Source: JBKEAJ01 sp047975005 (lineage in GTDB: Bacteria; Bacteroidota; Bacteroidia; Bacteroidales; Prolixibacteraceae). From it: a stretch of 64,000 bases of DNA. Of this stretch, positions 44,320 through 52,917 are shown piece after piece. Every line of letters begins with the position of its first letter. Positions within the stretch are counted from its first letter, which is position 1. The notes under the pieces are model-generated. The model did not search any database, had not been told where the DNA came from, and saw nothing but the letters and a program-made list of their open reading frames with translations. Location of the stretch: the NCBI GenBank assembly GCA_047975005.1, contig JBKECW010000064.1, forward strand, positions 12,718 through 76,717. The letters are read 5' to 3'. The translations under genes were made by a program, and so were the position numbers.

Positions 44320-45495
44320 ATGAAGAAAATTTTTATTGTCCTTTTGTTAGCAAGCCTCCAATCTTGCTTGTTTGCACAAGAGGAGTTTAATGTAAGAAAG
44401 ACCTTAAAAACGTCTTTAGAAGAGTATCTACCTTTGATTAATATGGAGAAGCCAAAGGGTAGGCCCTCGGCGAGATGGACTTATTATGATGGAAATGTGG
44501 TGTGTGTAGGTTTTCAGGATTGGACCTCGGGGTTTTATCCCGGTTGCCTTTGGTATCTATATGAGTATTCTAAAGATAACAAGGTGAAGGAGGAAGCAAT
44601 TAAGTCTACAAAGGCAATAGAAGGAGTTACAACTTATGGAGGAAATCACGATGTCGGGTTTAGGGCTTATTGTTCGTTTGGTAATGCCTATAAACTCACA
44701 GGCGAGGATTACTACAAAGATGGGATTGTTACAGCAGCTAAAACCTTGATGACAAGATATAGCGAGAAAATAGGACTTATCATGTCGTGGAATCCTAATC
44801 CAAAGAAAGATTGGACTTATCCTGTTATCATTGACAATATGATGAATCTTGAACTTTTGTTCGAGGCAACAAAAATTAGTGGAGACAAAACATACTGGAA
44901 TGCTGCTGTGTCGCATGCTGACAAGACCTTAGCGAATCATTTTAGAGCCGACAATTCGTCATATCATGTTATAGACTACGACCCCGAAACAGGAGCAGTA
45001 AGACATCGTAACACTCACCAAGGGCTGAACGACGAGTCAGCATGGGCGCGCGGACAGGCGTGGGGATTGTACGGATACACAGTGTGCTACAGATATACAA
45101 AAGATAAAAGATACCTAGACCAAGCCCTTAAGATAAAAGATTTTTATCTTAATCATCCCAACCTTCCTGAAGATTTAGTGCCATATTGGGACTTCGATGT
45201 AAATGGCGACCCAAATCTCCCTAGAGACGTGTCAGCTTCGGCAATAGTTGCCTCGGCACTAGTGGAGCTAGCAGATTATGCTCCTCAGCAAAAAGACGAG
45301 CTTATTGCATCTGCATCTAAAATGTTGAAGAGTATCTCGGATAATTATATGAACGATAACTCTGATAGTCATCCTAATCTTCTGCTAAGTAGCTCTTCGG
45401 GCTCAATCCCTCACAGAAGCGAGATAAATACCCCTATTATTTATGCGGATTATTATTTCTTGGAAGCCTTAGTGAGATTAAGCGAAATGAAATAA
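44320..45495 (+). CDS. GH88-family unsaturated uronyl hydrolase (copy 1)
   Basis: A 391-residue exported (alpha/alpha)6-barrel enzyme with a signal sequence of about 20 residues. The two catalytic Asp residues are in GGNHDVGF (Asp111) and IIDNMMNLELL (Asp172), 61 residues apart, the same spacing I recall for the Bacillus enzyme (Asp88/Asp149). GH88 enzymes hydrate and release the 4,5-unsaturated uronic acid left at the non-reducing end by polysaccharide lyases. QGLNDESAWARGQAWGLYG and PYWDFD are further family motifs. A close paralogue follows 14 bp downstream. The parent polysaccharide (glycosaminoglycan or other uronide) is not assignable. Confidence 0.93.
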   Translation: MKKIFIVLLLASLQSCLFAQEEFNVRKTLKTSLEEYLPLINMEKPKGRPSARWTYYDGNVVCVGFQDWTSGFYPGCLWYLYEYSKDNKVKEEAIKSTKAIEGVTTYGGNHDVGFRAYCSFGNAYKLTGEDYYKDGIVTAAKTLMTRYSEKIGLIMSWNPNPKKDWTYPVIIDNMMNLELLFEATKISGDKTYWNAAVSHADKTLANHFRADNSSYHVIDYDPETGAVRHRNTHQGLNDESAWARGQAWGLYGYTVCYRYTKDKRYLDQALKIKDFYLNHPNLPEDLVPYWDFDVNGDPNLPRDVSASAIVASALVELADYAPQQKDELIASASKMLKSISDNYMNDNSDSHPNLLLSSSSGSIPHRSEINTPIIYADYYFLEALVRLSEMK

Positions 45496-45521
45496 ATAAA
45501 CCATTATAAATGACTTGTAGA

Positions 45522-46703
45522 ATGAATAAATTAGTTATAACACTCTCCTGTTTGGCTTTGCTTTTGGCAGCCTGCGGAAAAAGTGATACTGAATTTTCTG
45601 CCGATATAGCATTGGAGAAATCAGTAAAGGAGTATATGCCTCTTATTAAGATGGATAAGCCTGAAGGTAAGCCCTCTGCGCGATGTACAAAAGACGGAGT
45701 CGTACAGTTTGTTGTGCCCGAAGACTGGACATCTGGATTTTATCCCGGTTGTCTTTGGTACCTCTACGAATATTCCAAAGACGACTATATCAAGTCGCAG
45801 GCTGATGCTACAACGCACGCCTTAGAGAAAGCAATACACTATCGAGGAAATCATGACGTGGGTTTTAGGGTTTACTGCTCTTTTGGGAATGCTTACAGAC
45901 TTACAGGCGACGAGTACTATAAAGATGGCATTATTACCGCTGCTAATACACTGATGACAAGATATAGCGAAAAAATGGGATTGATTAGGTCGTGGGATTT
46001 TAATCAACACAAGTGGCAATATCCGGTCATTATTGATAATATGATGAACCTTGAACTATTGTTTGAAGCAACAAAAATGACTGGCGACAATAAGTACAAG
46101 GATGCTGCAATTTCACACGCCGATAAAACTCTTGTTAATCATTTTAGAAGTGATAATTCTTCGTATCATGTTGTTGATTATGATACGATTACGGGTGACG
46201 CTCGTCTGAAGCAAACACACCAAGGACTGAGCGATGAGTCTGCTTGGGCTCGTGGTCAGGCGTGGGGGATGTATGGATACACAATGTGTTACAGATATAC
46301 GCAAGATAAGAAGTATCTTGATGAAGCTCTTAAGATTAAAGACTTTTATTTGAAGCATGCTAATCTCCCCGAAGACCTTATCGCTTACTGGGATTTTGAT
46401 GTGAAGTCAGAGCCTAATACGCCAAGAGATGTATCGGCATCGGCACTTGTGGCGTCAGCCTTACTAGAGCTTGCCGAGTATGTACCGGAGCAAAAAGAGG
46501 CTTTTGTGTCAACGGCTACTATTATGCTTAAGAATATAACCGAAAAGTACATGAATAGTAATACCGACGAACATCCAGACCTCCTGCTAAAAAGCTCGAC
46601 AGGTTCCTTCCCTAGCAATAGCGAGGTGAATATCCCAATAATTTATGCAGATTATTATTACCTAGAGGCACTTTTGAGATTAAGAAGAATCACACTTCAA
46701 TAA
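45522..46703 (+). CDS. GH88-family unsaturated uronyl hydrolase lipoprotein (copy 2)
   Basis: A 393-residue paralogue of the preceding gene, with the same GNHDVGF, IDNMMNLELL, QGLSDESAWARGQAWGMYG and YWDFDV motifs. It differs in having a clear lipobox (LAAC) after MNKLVITLSCLALL, so it is anchored to a membrane while copy 1 looks soluble. The start at 45522 gives a normal signal; an ATG at 45510 adds only four residues and is also possible. The tandem copies are clearly related by duplication but have diverged, especially near residues 55-70 (WTYYDGNVVCVGF against CTKDGVVQFVVPE), close to the substrate side. Confidence 0.92.
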   Translation: MNKLVITLSCLALLLAACGKSDTEFSADIALEKSVKEYMPLIKMDKPEGKPSARCTKDGVVQFVVPEDWTSGFYPGCLWYLYEYSKDDYIKSQADATTHALEKAIHYRGNHDVGFRVYCSFGNAYRLTGDEYYKDGIITAANTLMTRYSEKMGLIRSWDFNQHKWQYPVIIDNMMNLELLFEATKMTGDNKYKDAAISHADKTLVNHFRSDNSSYHVVDYDTITGDARLKQTHQGLSDESAWARGQAWGMYGYTMCYRYTQDKKYLDEALKIKDFYLKHANLPEDLIAYWDFDVKSEPNTPRDVSASALVASALLELAEYVPEQKEAFVSTATIMLKNITEKYMNSNTDEHPDLLLKSSTGSFPSNSEVNIPIIYADYYYLEALLRLRRITLQ

Positions 46704-46723
46704 CAGTTAAACAATAAATAAAA

Positions 46724-47998
46724 ATGAGAGATAAATTATTATTTGTGTTGTCAATTCTTTCTTGTGCTTTTGTTTCGGTAGCGCAGGATGAATACAAAAC
46801 CTTTGTGGAAGACGGCGCATGGTGCTGGTTTTCAGACCCTCGTTCGGTATATCACAAAGGAGCAAAGGAAGCGTTGTATACCGGGTGGGTGGACAGTGAA
46901 GGAAATATTACCATCGGAATGTACGACTTGAAAACTAAAAAGCAAACATCTACAATTGTAAAAGAGAAACTTCAACGTGATGATCATGTCGACCCCTCAA
47001 TTTTATTCTTGCCCGATGGCAGGTTGATGACTTTCTTCACTCGCCACAACGGCGGTATGTATTATACTACGTCGAAGAAAGCCGAGGATATTTCTTCTTT
47101 TGAGGAGGTAACTTTCTTGGACTTGGGTAGCCAGCTTTGTTATTCAAATCCGGTGATGCTGTCAGAAGAAAATAATCGGATATATCTTTTCTTTAGAGGA
47201 GGCAAGACTTGGAAGCCAACATTTATTTATTCCGATGATTTAGGAAAGTCTTGGTCTGATCCAGTTACCGTTGCTGCCAAGCCAGAGGCTAATAATTATA
47301 ACCGTCCTTACACAAAGGTTGTGTCGGATGGCAAATCTACAATACATCTTGCCTTTACCGATGGACACCCTCGCGAGGAAGCCCTCAATTCTATTTATTA
47401 TCTGAAATATGAAAAGGGTCTTTGGAGCGATGCCTCAGGGCAATTTAAAGTGTCGATGTCTGACCTGCCTATTAACCAGCATCTTATTCCTAGAGCTTAT
47501 GACGGACGTAAGGCGAATGCTCGTGGATGGATTTGGGATATTGCTATTGATGAGAACAATAATCCTTCAATTGTATACACTCGTTTGCCAGAGGAGACAA
47601 AACACGAGTATTTCTATGGGGTTTGGGATGGTAAAGAATGGGTGCACTCAAAGGTCGCTCACGGAGGACAAGATTTTCCCAGAGATCCTAGTAGAACTAA
47701 AGCACAAAGAAATCCAGAGCCTCATTATTCAGGCGGGATAATTCTTGATCACAACAATGTGAATGAGTTGTACCTGTCACGCCCGGTTGAAGATAGGTTT
47801 GAGATATTTAAGTATACCAAGAAGGGAGATAAATGGAGCGAGCAGCAAATTACCCACAACTCAAAGTATGACAATGTACGTCCCTTTGTGGTTAGAAATA
47901 TGCCCCAAGATTATACGCCTGTAGTGTTGTGGATGGAAAACTATGTGTACATACATTACTCAAACTATAAAACAGGAATAAAAGTGAAAGGCCTATAA
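46724..47998 (+). CDS. BNR_4-type beta-propeller protein, possible polysaccharide lyase
   Basis: A 424-residue exported protein with a signal peptide ending near residue 20. It has the propeller pattern of the BNR_4 family: DGAWCWFSDPRSVYHKG, LYTGWVDSEGNITIGMYD, RDDHVDPSILFLPDGRLMTF, FTRHNGGMYY, then SDDLGKSW as an Asp-box. From memory, PL24 and PL25 ulvan lyases belong to this fold and use two His residues about 20 apart; His88 and His108 here have that spacing. A lyase would make the unsaturated ends that the two upstream GH88 enzymes remove. Sialidase-like hydrolase or binding roles remain possible. The gene lies 20 bp after GH88 copy 2. Confidence 0.78.
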   Translation: MRDKLLFVLSILSCAFVSVAQDEYKTFVEDGAWCWFSDPRSVYHKGAKEALYTGWVDSEGNITIGMYDLKTKKQTSTIVKEKLQRDDHVDPSILFLPDGRLMTFFTRHNGGMYYTTSKKAEDISSFEEVTFLDLGSQLCYSNPVMLSEENNRIYLFFRGGKTWKPTFIYSDDLGKSWSDPVTVAAKPEANNYNRPYTKVVSDGKSTIHLAFTDGHPREEALNSIYYLKYEKGLWSDASGQFKVSMSDLPINQHLIPRAYDGRKANARGWIWDIAIDENNNPSIVYTRLPEETKHEYFYGVWDGKEWVHSKVAHGGQDFPRDPSRTKAQRNPEPHYSGGIILDHNNVNELYLSRPVEDRFEIFKYTKKGDKWSEQQITHNSKYDNVRPFVVRNMPQDYTPVVLWMENYVYIHYSNYKTGIKVKGL

Positions 47999-48070
47999 TT
48001 CATAATATGTTATGATTGTAATAAATAGGGTATAGTTTACCTTTGTGGGCAGAAACTATTACAAACTTTC

Positions 48071-48109
48071 AAAAAGTCCCAGTCTCTATAATGAGGCTGG
48101 GGCTTTTTA
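48071..48109. terminator. bidirectional intrinsic terminator
   Basis: AAAAAGTCCCAG (48071-48082) pairs with CTGGGGCTTTTT (48098-48109), with an inner CTC/GAG stem. It separates the convergent BNR_4 and CBM9-like genes and has T-runs on both strands. Confidence 0.85.
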
Positions 48110-48125
48110 TATTTCTGAGTTGAGT

Positions 48126-48749
48126 CTAATCAAAAATAAGAGTGCCGAAAAATTCAGGTCTGTGGAAATCCGGGTTTTCTGTTTTGATAGGATTCCACGA
48201 CAGAAAATGAGGTGTTTCTGTTTCATCTCCGCACTTGTATATGTTGCAAGTCGAAGTTTTTTCCGATAATTTGCTAAATTTATGTTCTTCAAAGAATGAA
48301 ATTGGGATCTCGGCAACTAGTTCCCATGCTTGTTGGTTGTTACTCTTATCAATAAGTGTGCGAGGGAGCGAACTTCTGATACTAATCTGCTTAAGCCTCT
48401 CGGATGGAATTGGTTTGCGGTTCTCTCTGCCCGAACCATAGCCCACATGAGGGGTGCCAATACAGTTAAACTCAAAGTTGTAGTAGTTTTTATCCCCGTC
48501 TGGAGAAATAAAAAACTCTACACAGCTATCTTTGTAAACATCTCCGTTGTCCTGCATTTCTTGTCCTCTTACATGCTTCTCGTCAACCTCAAACTTGATA
48601 CAGATGCTTTTGCCGGTATGAGCAATTTTGAATTTTACACTTGGCTTATAAGGGAATTTATCCCAGTTGACAGTATCTACTATGATTAGATTTCCTTGCT
48701 TGTCTAGCTCGCTAGCATTTTCAATAAATGGTACGTTTGTCGTTTTCAT
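48126..48749 (-). CDS. CBM9-like carbohydrate-binding domain protein
   Basis: A 207-residue single-domain beta-sandwich resembling family 9-like carbohydrate-binding proteins: VKFKIAHTGKSICIKFEVDEKHVRGQ, DSCVEFFISPDGDKNYYNFEFNCIGTPHVGYG, and a C-terminal FLSWNPIKTENPDFHRPEFFG. No signal peptide is visible, so it may be cytoplasmic or the export signal may be atypical. It converges with the BNR_4/GH88 operon and may be related to the same glycan, though this is inference. Confidence 0.82.
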   Translation of the reverse strand: MKTTNVPFIENASELDKQGNLIIVDTVNWDKFPYKPSVKFKIAHTGKSICIKFEVDEKHVRGQEMQDNGDVYKDSCVEFFISPDGDKNYYNFEFNCIGTPHVGYGSGRENRKPIPSERLKQISIRSSLPRTLIDKSNNQQAWELVAEIPISFFEEHKFSKLSEKTSTCNIYKCGDETETPHFLSWNPIKTENPDFHRPEFFGTLIFD

Positions 48750-48835
48750 TTGTTTGTCTTTTTAGATGTATGTTTGCCAACAATAATTATTAGATTCGAA
48801 GATGTGCTTTTTGATGGCCTATCGCATCTTATTAC

Positions 48836-49465
48836 TTATAATTTGATTTTAATCTCTTTCAGTGGCTCAATTATATCATTATTGGTCTCAATGTGTAGGG
48901 TCTGCATTCCTGCCAGATTTGCTCCTTCAATGTTTGCCAAAGAGTCGTCTATCATAAGAGTCTCGGCGGGTACTATTTCCAACAAATCTATAACAGCAAT
49001 GAAGGTTTCTTTGTGTGGCTTTCTGTATCCTATCTCGTTTGAGTATAGAGCCTTGTCGAATAGCGTTTTAATGTCAAATGAGAATTTGTTGTAGAACATG
49101 CTCTCAAAGGCATTCACATGCATGGTATTGGTGTTGCTCAATAGATATATCAGATATCCCTTATTTTTAAGACTTCTCAATAGTTCTACATGTTCTTCTG
49201 GGAAGTCGCATATCATGGCATTCCATGCAAATGTTATTTCTTCGTCGGAAATAGAGTTGTTGCTAATTTCTTTTGTTTTAGCAATAAACTCATCTGCTGT
49301 TATTTTGCCTGTCTCAAAATCTGTGAAGACTTTATCACTGTAGCTATGAGCTTTCTCTCCAATTTTTCTATGTATACCAAGTTTTTCAAACTCATTAATT
49401 GTCCTTTCGGGATATAGTTCCAAGAGTATTCCTCCTAGGTCGAATATTATATTTTTTATTCCCAT
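48836..49465 (-). CDS. HAD-superfamily hydrolase, subfamily IA (YihX-like)
   Basis: A 209-residue phosphatase-like protein from the start at 49465. Motif I is IIFDLGGILLEL; the nucleophile Asp is present, and the second Asp is replaced by Gly, which is common in this subgroup. Motif II is IYLLSNTN, motif III the Lys in GYRKPHKETF, motif IV LMIDDSLANIEGANLAGMQ. It probably dephosphorylates a sugar phosphate or nucleotide. The upstream TrmH-type gene ends 1 bp before this start, so they form an operon; a longer frame to 49522 would overlap that gene. Confidence 0.9.
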   Translation of the reverse strand: MGIKNIIFDLGGILLELYPERTINEFEKLGIHRKIGEKAHSYSDKVFTDFETGKITADEFIAKTKEISNNSISDEEITFAWNAMICDFPEEHVELLRSLKNKGYLIYLLSNTNTMHVNAFESMFYNKFSFDIKTLFDKALYSNEIGYRKPHKETFIAVIDLLEIVPAETLMIDDSLANIEGANLAGMQTLHIETNNDIIEPLKEIKIKL

Positions 49466-49466
49466 C

Positions 49467-50231
49467 TTATTTATTATTTCTTCTGTATTCGTGACAAAAT
49501 ACGGCATTTGCGATAGATACATTTAAAGACTCTGTTCCGATATTGCCATGAAAAGAAGGAATTGCAATCTTCGTGTCAGAGATATATACAACCTCTTCGG
49601 AAACCCCTCGCCCTTCATTGCCTAGAACTAAGAATGCCGACTTAGGTAGTTTTGTACTGTAGATGGCTTCTCCCTCCATCTGAGTCGTGATTATGGGCAG
49701 TCCCATGTTCTTGTGCTGCGACAAGAAGTGATGCAAATCTGTGTAATGAACCTCTACGTTGCGCAGACCTCCCATGCTTGCCTGTATTGCTTTGGGATTG
49801 TAAATATCAACAGTATCCTTAGAGCATATAACATTCTTAATATTATACCACGAGCAAGTTCTTACTATTGTTCCGATATTGCCAGGGTCTTGCACTCCGT
49901 CAAGGCAAACGTTTAGAGAGTGAGTATTTACCTTCGGATTGTCTGTTTGTTCTGGAATCTTAAAAACAGCAAGAGTATTTTGTGGCGTTTTTTGGAGCGA
50001 AACCTTTTTTATATTTTCAGAAGTGTCTACTATAAGTTTTTTTTCGGCAATATTAAATTTGTCAACGTCGTCTTTTGTGCATATTAGCGTATGTAGTTCA
50101 AATTTAGACTGTAGCATCTCGGATACGAGCTTCGAACCCTCGGCTAGAAATAGCCCGTGCTTTGTTCGTCCTTTTTTAGAGTCTAAACTTTTGATTAGCT
50201 TTGCTAAGTTTTTGCTTAATGTGCTAGACAT
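49467..50231 (-). CDS. TrmH/SpoU-family RNA 2'-O-methyltransferase
   Basis: A 254-residue SPOUT methyltransferase. The start at 50231 (MSSTLSKNLAKLIKSLDSKK) fits family N-termini; the frame extends to 50471 but that part overlaps tamL on the other strand. The N-terminal substrate-binding domain has KKGRTKHGLFLAEGSKLVSEML. The trefoil-knot domain has LDGVQDPGNIGTIVRTCSWY, SMGGLRNVEV, FLVLGNEGRGVSEEV and IPSFHGNIGTESLNVSIANAV. It methylates a ribose in rRNA or tRNA; the site is unknown. Confidence 0.93.
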   Translation of the reverse strand: MSSTLSKNLAKLIKSLDSKKGRTKHGLFLAEGSKLVSEMLQSKFELHTLICTKDDVDKFNIAEKKLIVDTSENIKKVSLQKTPQNTLAVFKIPEQTDNPKVNTHSLNVCLDGVQDPGNIGTIVRTCSWYNIKNVICSKDTVDIYNPKAIQASMGGLRNVEVHYTDLHHFLSQHKNMGLPIITTQMEGEAIYSTKLPKSAFLVLGNEGRGVSEEVVYISDTKIAIPSFHGNIGTESLNVSIANAVFCHEYRRNNK

Positions 50232-50246
50232 GCGTAATCTTTTGAA

Positions 50247-50254
50247 TATATTTG
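50247..50254 (+). promoter_or_regulatory. candidate -7 promoter element TATATTTG for tamL
   Basis: A full match to TAnnTTTG in the 43-bp gap between the divergent methyltransferase gene and tamL. Transcription would start near 50260, only about 15 nt before the TTG at 50275. Confidence 0.55.
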
Positions 50255-50274
50255 CGTAAAAATAGTGATAAAGA

Positions 50275-52590
50275 TTGATACTGAGAATTAATACAGATCT
50301 TAATTTTAGACTACTGCTTATCATCCTTTTGGTAAGTATGTCGTCTTGTTCGGTTACTAAATTTGTGCCGGATGATGAGTATTTTCTTAAAAATGTTGAG
50401 GTTGAGATCGATAACAATAAAATTGATGTTGCTGACCTCAAGAGCTCCATTAATACTAGAGCGAATACCAAAATATTGGGCGTGTTTAAGTTCCATTTGT
50501 GGCTTTACAATCTATCATCGAAAAAGAAAGAGAAAGGATGGTTTAAGAGTGCCGGAGAAGCCCCTGCTATATACAACCCCTCAGCACAGTATGGGACAGA
50601 AGACCTTATAAGAATATACATGCAAAATAGGGGATACTACAATTCGTCGTTAGAGAGTGTTGTCAACGTAGATTCCGTGTCAAGAAAGGTGAGTGTTCAT
50701 TTTGATGTTACATCGGGCCCTCCGACAAAGGTTGAGAACCTCGTTGTAGATGTGAGGGACAGTGCTATGTCTAGAATATTCCAAGAGAATAGAGGTGTCT
50801 TGTCGGTACGTCAGGGGAGTATTTTTGATGCTACGGTAATGGAAAAAGACATCGAGAGAATAACCAATCTGTTTCGAGACAATGGGTATTACAACTTTAC
50901 CAAGGACTATATGTTCTTTATTGCAGATACTCTAAATAAAAAACAGAGCGTAGACTTGGAGTTTGTTATTGAGACGCCTAAAGACAAGGACAGTGTAGAA
51001 GTAGAGCATGATATCTATAAAACAGGAGTTTACAACATCTATCTCAGAGATCCTGTCATGAGGAAGAAAAAAAATAAGAGTAGCTCAGAAAAAGTAGACA
51101 ACCGCAAGATAGACTCGTTAATGTACAAAGGGGTTAGTTTGTATTACAGAGAACCTCTGCGTTATAATCCAAGGTTTATATACCGCATGGTAGAGAAAGG
51201 TATTGATACAATATTCAGAGAGTCAAATATTGACAAAATTTACCGTTCCTTTAATGCCTCCAAGAACTTCAATGCTATCAGCATAAGCAACAGGGTCGTT
51301 GATTCGAGTCAGCATATACTGAGTACGAATGTGGTTTTGCAACCTGTTCAACAGCAGAGCATTATGATTGAGGCGAAAGGTAGTAATCAGGTTGGGAATA
51401 TTGGAGTTGGACTCAATACCAAATATCAGCATAGAAATATATTCAGGCGAGCAGAGCTCTTTGAATCGGAGTTTAAAGTGTCAAGAGAAAACCAGATAAA
51501 AGCTCTTGGCAACAAAGAATACCCATATAGAGCATGGGAGTATTTGGTGTCAAACACCTTGACAATACCGCGATTTCTAGGTCCACTGAACACTAAACGA
51601 TTTGTTAATAATAGATTGCCTTACACTAAGTTTGACATAGGTTACAATTACTACTCCAGGATTGAATATACGCGCTCAATTGTAAAAGCGTCAATGGGAT
51701 ATCAGTGGACAACTAAACAGAATCGAAGCCATTTGCTGAATTTGATAGAGGCTAATTATGTAGATCTAAAAAGAATAGATACCTTATTTATCTCAAGTAT
51801 CGAGGACGAGTATGTAAGGAGTAGCTTCTCAGACCAATTTATTTTTGGGAGTTCCTATTTACTAAGTCTTCGAGAGTCCTCGTTAAACGATACAAAGTAT
51901 AAGTATTTGCGATTTAGCGTGAAGCTCGCAGGCAATTCGCTAAATGGGCTGGCAAGCCTGTTTAACTCGCCCACTAGCGTTGATTCCATAACAAATAACA
52001 ATTACCATTCGTTGTTCAATGTTCAGTTTTCCCAATTTGTAAAGCTTTACCTTGAGATGGGTACGGGTATAAGGATAAATGAGAAGAACAAGCTGGCATT
52101 TAGGGTGTTGGGCGGTCTTGGTTATGCTTATGGCAATAGTAGCATAATGCCATTTGTGGAGCGTTTTTACAATGGTGGTTCCAATAGTATTCGTGCATGG
52201 GGTATAAGGTCGCTAGGACCAGGGACAGTAAAACATTACAGTGACTCCTATCCTAATGCCGCAGGTGATATTATTCTCGAAGGAAATGCTGAGTATAGGT
52301 TTAAACTGTTTAGCGTATTTGAAACTTGTTTCTTTGTAGATGCCGGAAATATATGGACATTGACTGAAAGCCCTGAGGCAAGGTTTAAGTTCAACAAGTT
52401 TTATCGAGAAATTGCACTTGGCATAGGGACGGGTATAAGACTAGACTTCAATTATTTTCTTCTAAGATTCGATTTAGGAATGAAAGTGCATGATCCGGGA
52501 GCAGTCGATGATATAAAATGGATTCCGTTTAACAGACGACTAAAGTCTACCGATTTTAATTTGAACTTTGGCATAGGTTATCCCTTCTAG
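50275..52590 (+). CDS. tamL: Translocation and assembly module lipoprotein TamL (BamA/TamA-like)
   Basis: A 771-residue Omp85-family protein with an N-terminal lipobox (MSSC, Cys25), the Bacteroidota TamL architecture. POTRA-like domains occupy about 30-330 (NVEVEIDNNKIDVADLKSSI, EDLIRIYMQNRGYYNSSLES) and the C-terminal barrel about 380-771, with RFYNGGSNSIRAWGIRSLGPG as the lid-loop motif. It is thought to insert proteins into the outer membrane with TamB. The start is TTG: a stop lies 6 bp upstream in frame, no ATG occurs before the lipobox Met, and the signal peptide needs the residues from 50275. CTG at 50281 is the only other early option. Confidence 0.9.
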   Translation: MILRINTDLNFRLLLIILLVSMSSCSVTKFVPDDEYFLKNVEVEIDNNKIDVADLKSSINTRANTKILGVFKFHLWLYNLSSKKKEKGWFKSAGEAPAIYNPSAQYGTEDLIRIYMQNRGYYNSSLESVVNVDSVSRKVSVHFDVTSGPPTKVENLVVDVRDSAMSRIFQENRGVLSVRQGSIFDATVMEKDIERITNLFRDNGYYNFTKDYMFFIADTLNKKQSVDLEFVIETPKDKDSVEVEHDIYKTGVYNIYLRDPVMRKKKNKSSSEKVDNRKIDSLMYKGVSLYYREPLRYNPRFIYRMVEKGIDTIFRESNIDKIYRSFNASKNFNAISISNRVVDSSQHILSTNVVLQPVQQQSIMIEAKGSNQVGNIGVGLNTKYQHRNIFRRAELFESEFKVSRENQIKALGNKEYPYRAWEYLVSNTLTIPRFLGPLNTKRFVNNRLPYTKFDIGYNYYSRIEYTRSIVKASMGYQWTTKQNRSHLLNLIEANYVDLKRIDTLFISSIEDEYVRSSFSDQFIFGSSYLLSLRESSLNDTKYKYLRFSVKLAGNSLNGLASLFNSPTSVDSITNNNYHSLFNVQFSQFVKLYLEMGTGIRINEKNKLAFRVLGGLGYAYGNSSIMPFVERFYNGGSNSIRAWGIRSLGPGTVKHYSDSYPNAAGDIILEGNAEYRFKLFSVFETCFFVDAGNIWTLTESPEARFKFNKFYREIALGIGTGIRLDFNYFLLRFDLGMKVHDPGAVDDIKWIPFNRRLKSTDFNLNFGIGYPF

Positions 52591-52695
52591 GGTTATAGTG
52601 AGATAATAATGTGAGACTAGACACCTTAAAATGACATTCTATTTATGTGTGTGTTGGTAACTGTGTTGTTGTTGTTTCTTTATAAAATGAAAGTT

Positions 52696-52729
52696 TTTGT
52701 TTTGAATGTCTGATAATTTATTATATTTG
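52696..52729 (+). promoter_or_regulatory. promoter of the tyrA leader
   Basis: The -7 element is TATATTTG (52722-52729). TTTG occurs at both 52696-52699 and 52701-52704, giving spacers of 22 and 17 bp around the usual 19-21. Transcription would start near 52736, about 20 nt before the leader ATG and 180 nt before tyrA. Confidence 0.6.
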
Positions 52730-52755
52730 TACCGTAAACAAGAATTTTAATTGAC

Positions 52756-52812
52756 ATGAGTTTAAGGTGCGCATTTTTTTATTTTTATTGGTCTTGCTTC
52801 GACAGAGGGTGA
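52756..52812 (+). CDS. Leader peptide of the tyrA operon (aromatic-residue attenuator peptide)
   Basis: An 18-codon frame from ATG 52756 to TGA 52810-52812 encodes MSLRCAFFYFYWSCFDRG. Seven of 18 residues are aromatic: four Phe, two Tyr and one Trp, six of them consecutive. The genes downstream make Tyr and Phe precursors. It starts about 20 nt after a promoter and ends 29 nt before a terminator hairpin. Short size, codon content and position are those of a ribosome-stalling leader peptide; the peptide itself would have no other role. Confidence 0.75.
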   Translation: MSLRCAFFYFYWSCFDRG

Positions 52813-52869
52813 GCCGATATTTGCGTGCATATACGATATTGAAGCCTCACCTAAGTGGGGCTTTTTTTT
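52808..52869 (+). promoter_or_regulatory. Transcription attenuator of the tyrA operon (terminator/antiterminator)
   Basis: The terminator is AAGCCTCAC (52842-52850) paired with GTGGGGCTT (52855-52863), a 9-bp stem with one G-U pair, a CTAA loop and eight T's to 52869. The alternative is GGTGAG (52808-52813) paired with CTCACC (52846-52851), which occupies the terminator's 5' arm. GGTGAG includes the leader stop codon. A ribosome stalled on the Phe/Tyr/Trp codons (52774-52800) would leave it free to form the antiterminator; a ribosome reaching the stop would cover it and allow termination. The pairing is read directly; the mechanism is inferred. Confidence 0.75.
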
Positions 52870-52917
52870 GTTCGTATAAATTGAATGTCGGTCTTTGTAA
52901 TATTAATTGTAAAATTT

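Noticed and set aside
44320..46703. Tandem GH88 genes as an assembly duplication
   Set aside because: The copies differ throughout, including the signal type and substrate-side residues, so they are real diverged paralogues.
48836..49465. HAD protein with FDLGG instead of DxD in motif I as an inactive enzyme
   Set aside because: The nucleophile Asp is present and the DLGG form is common in active YihX-like phosphatases.
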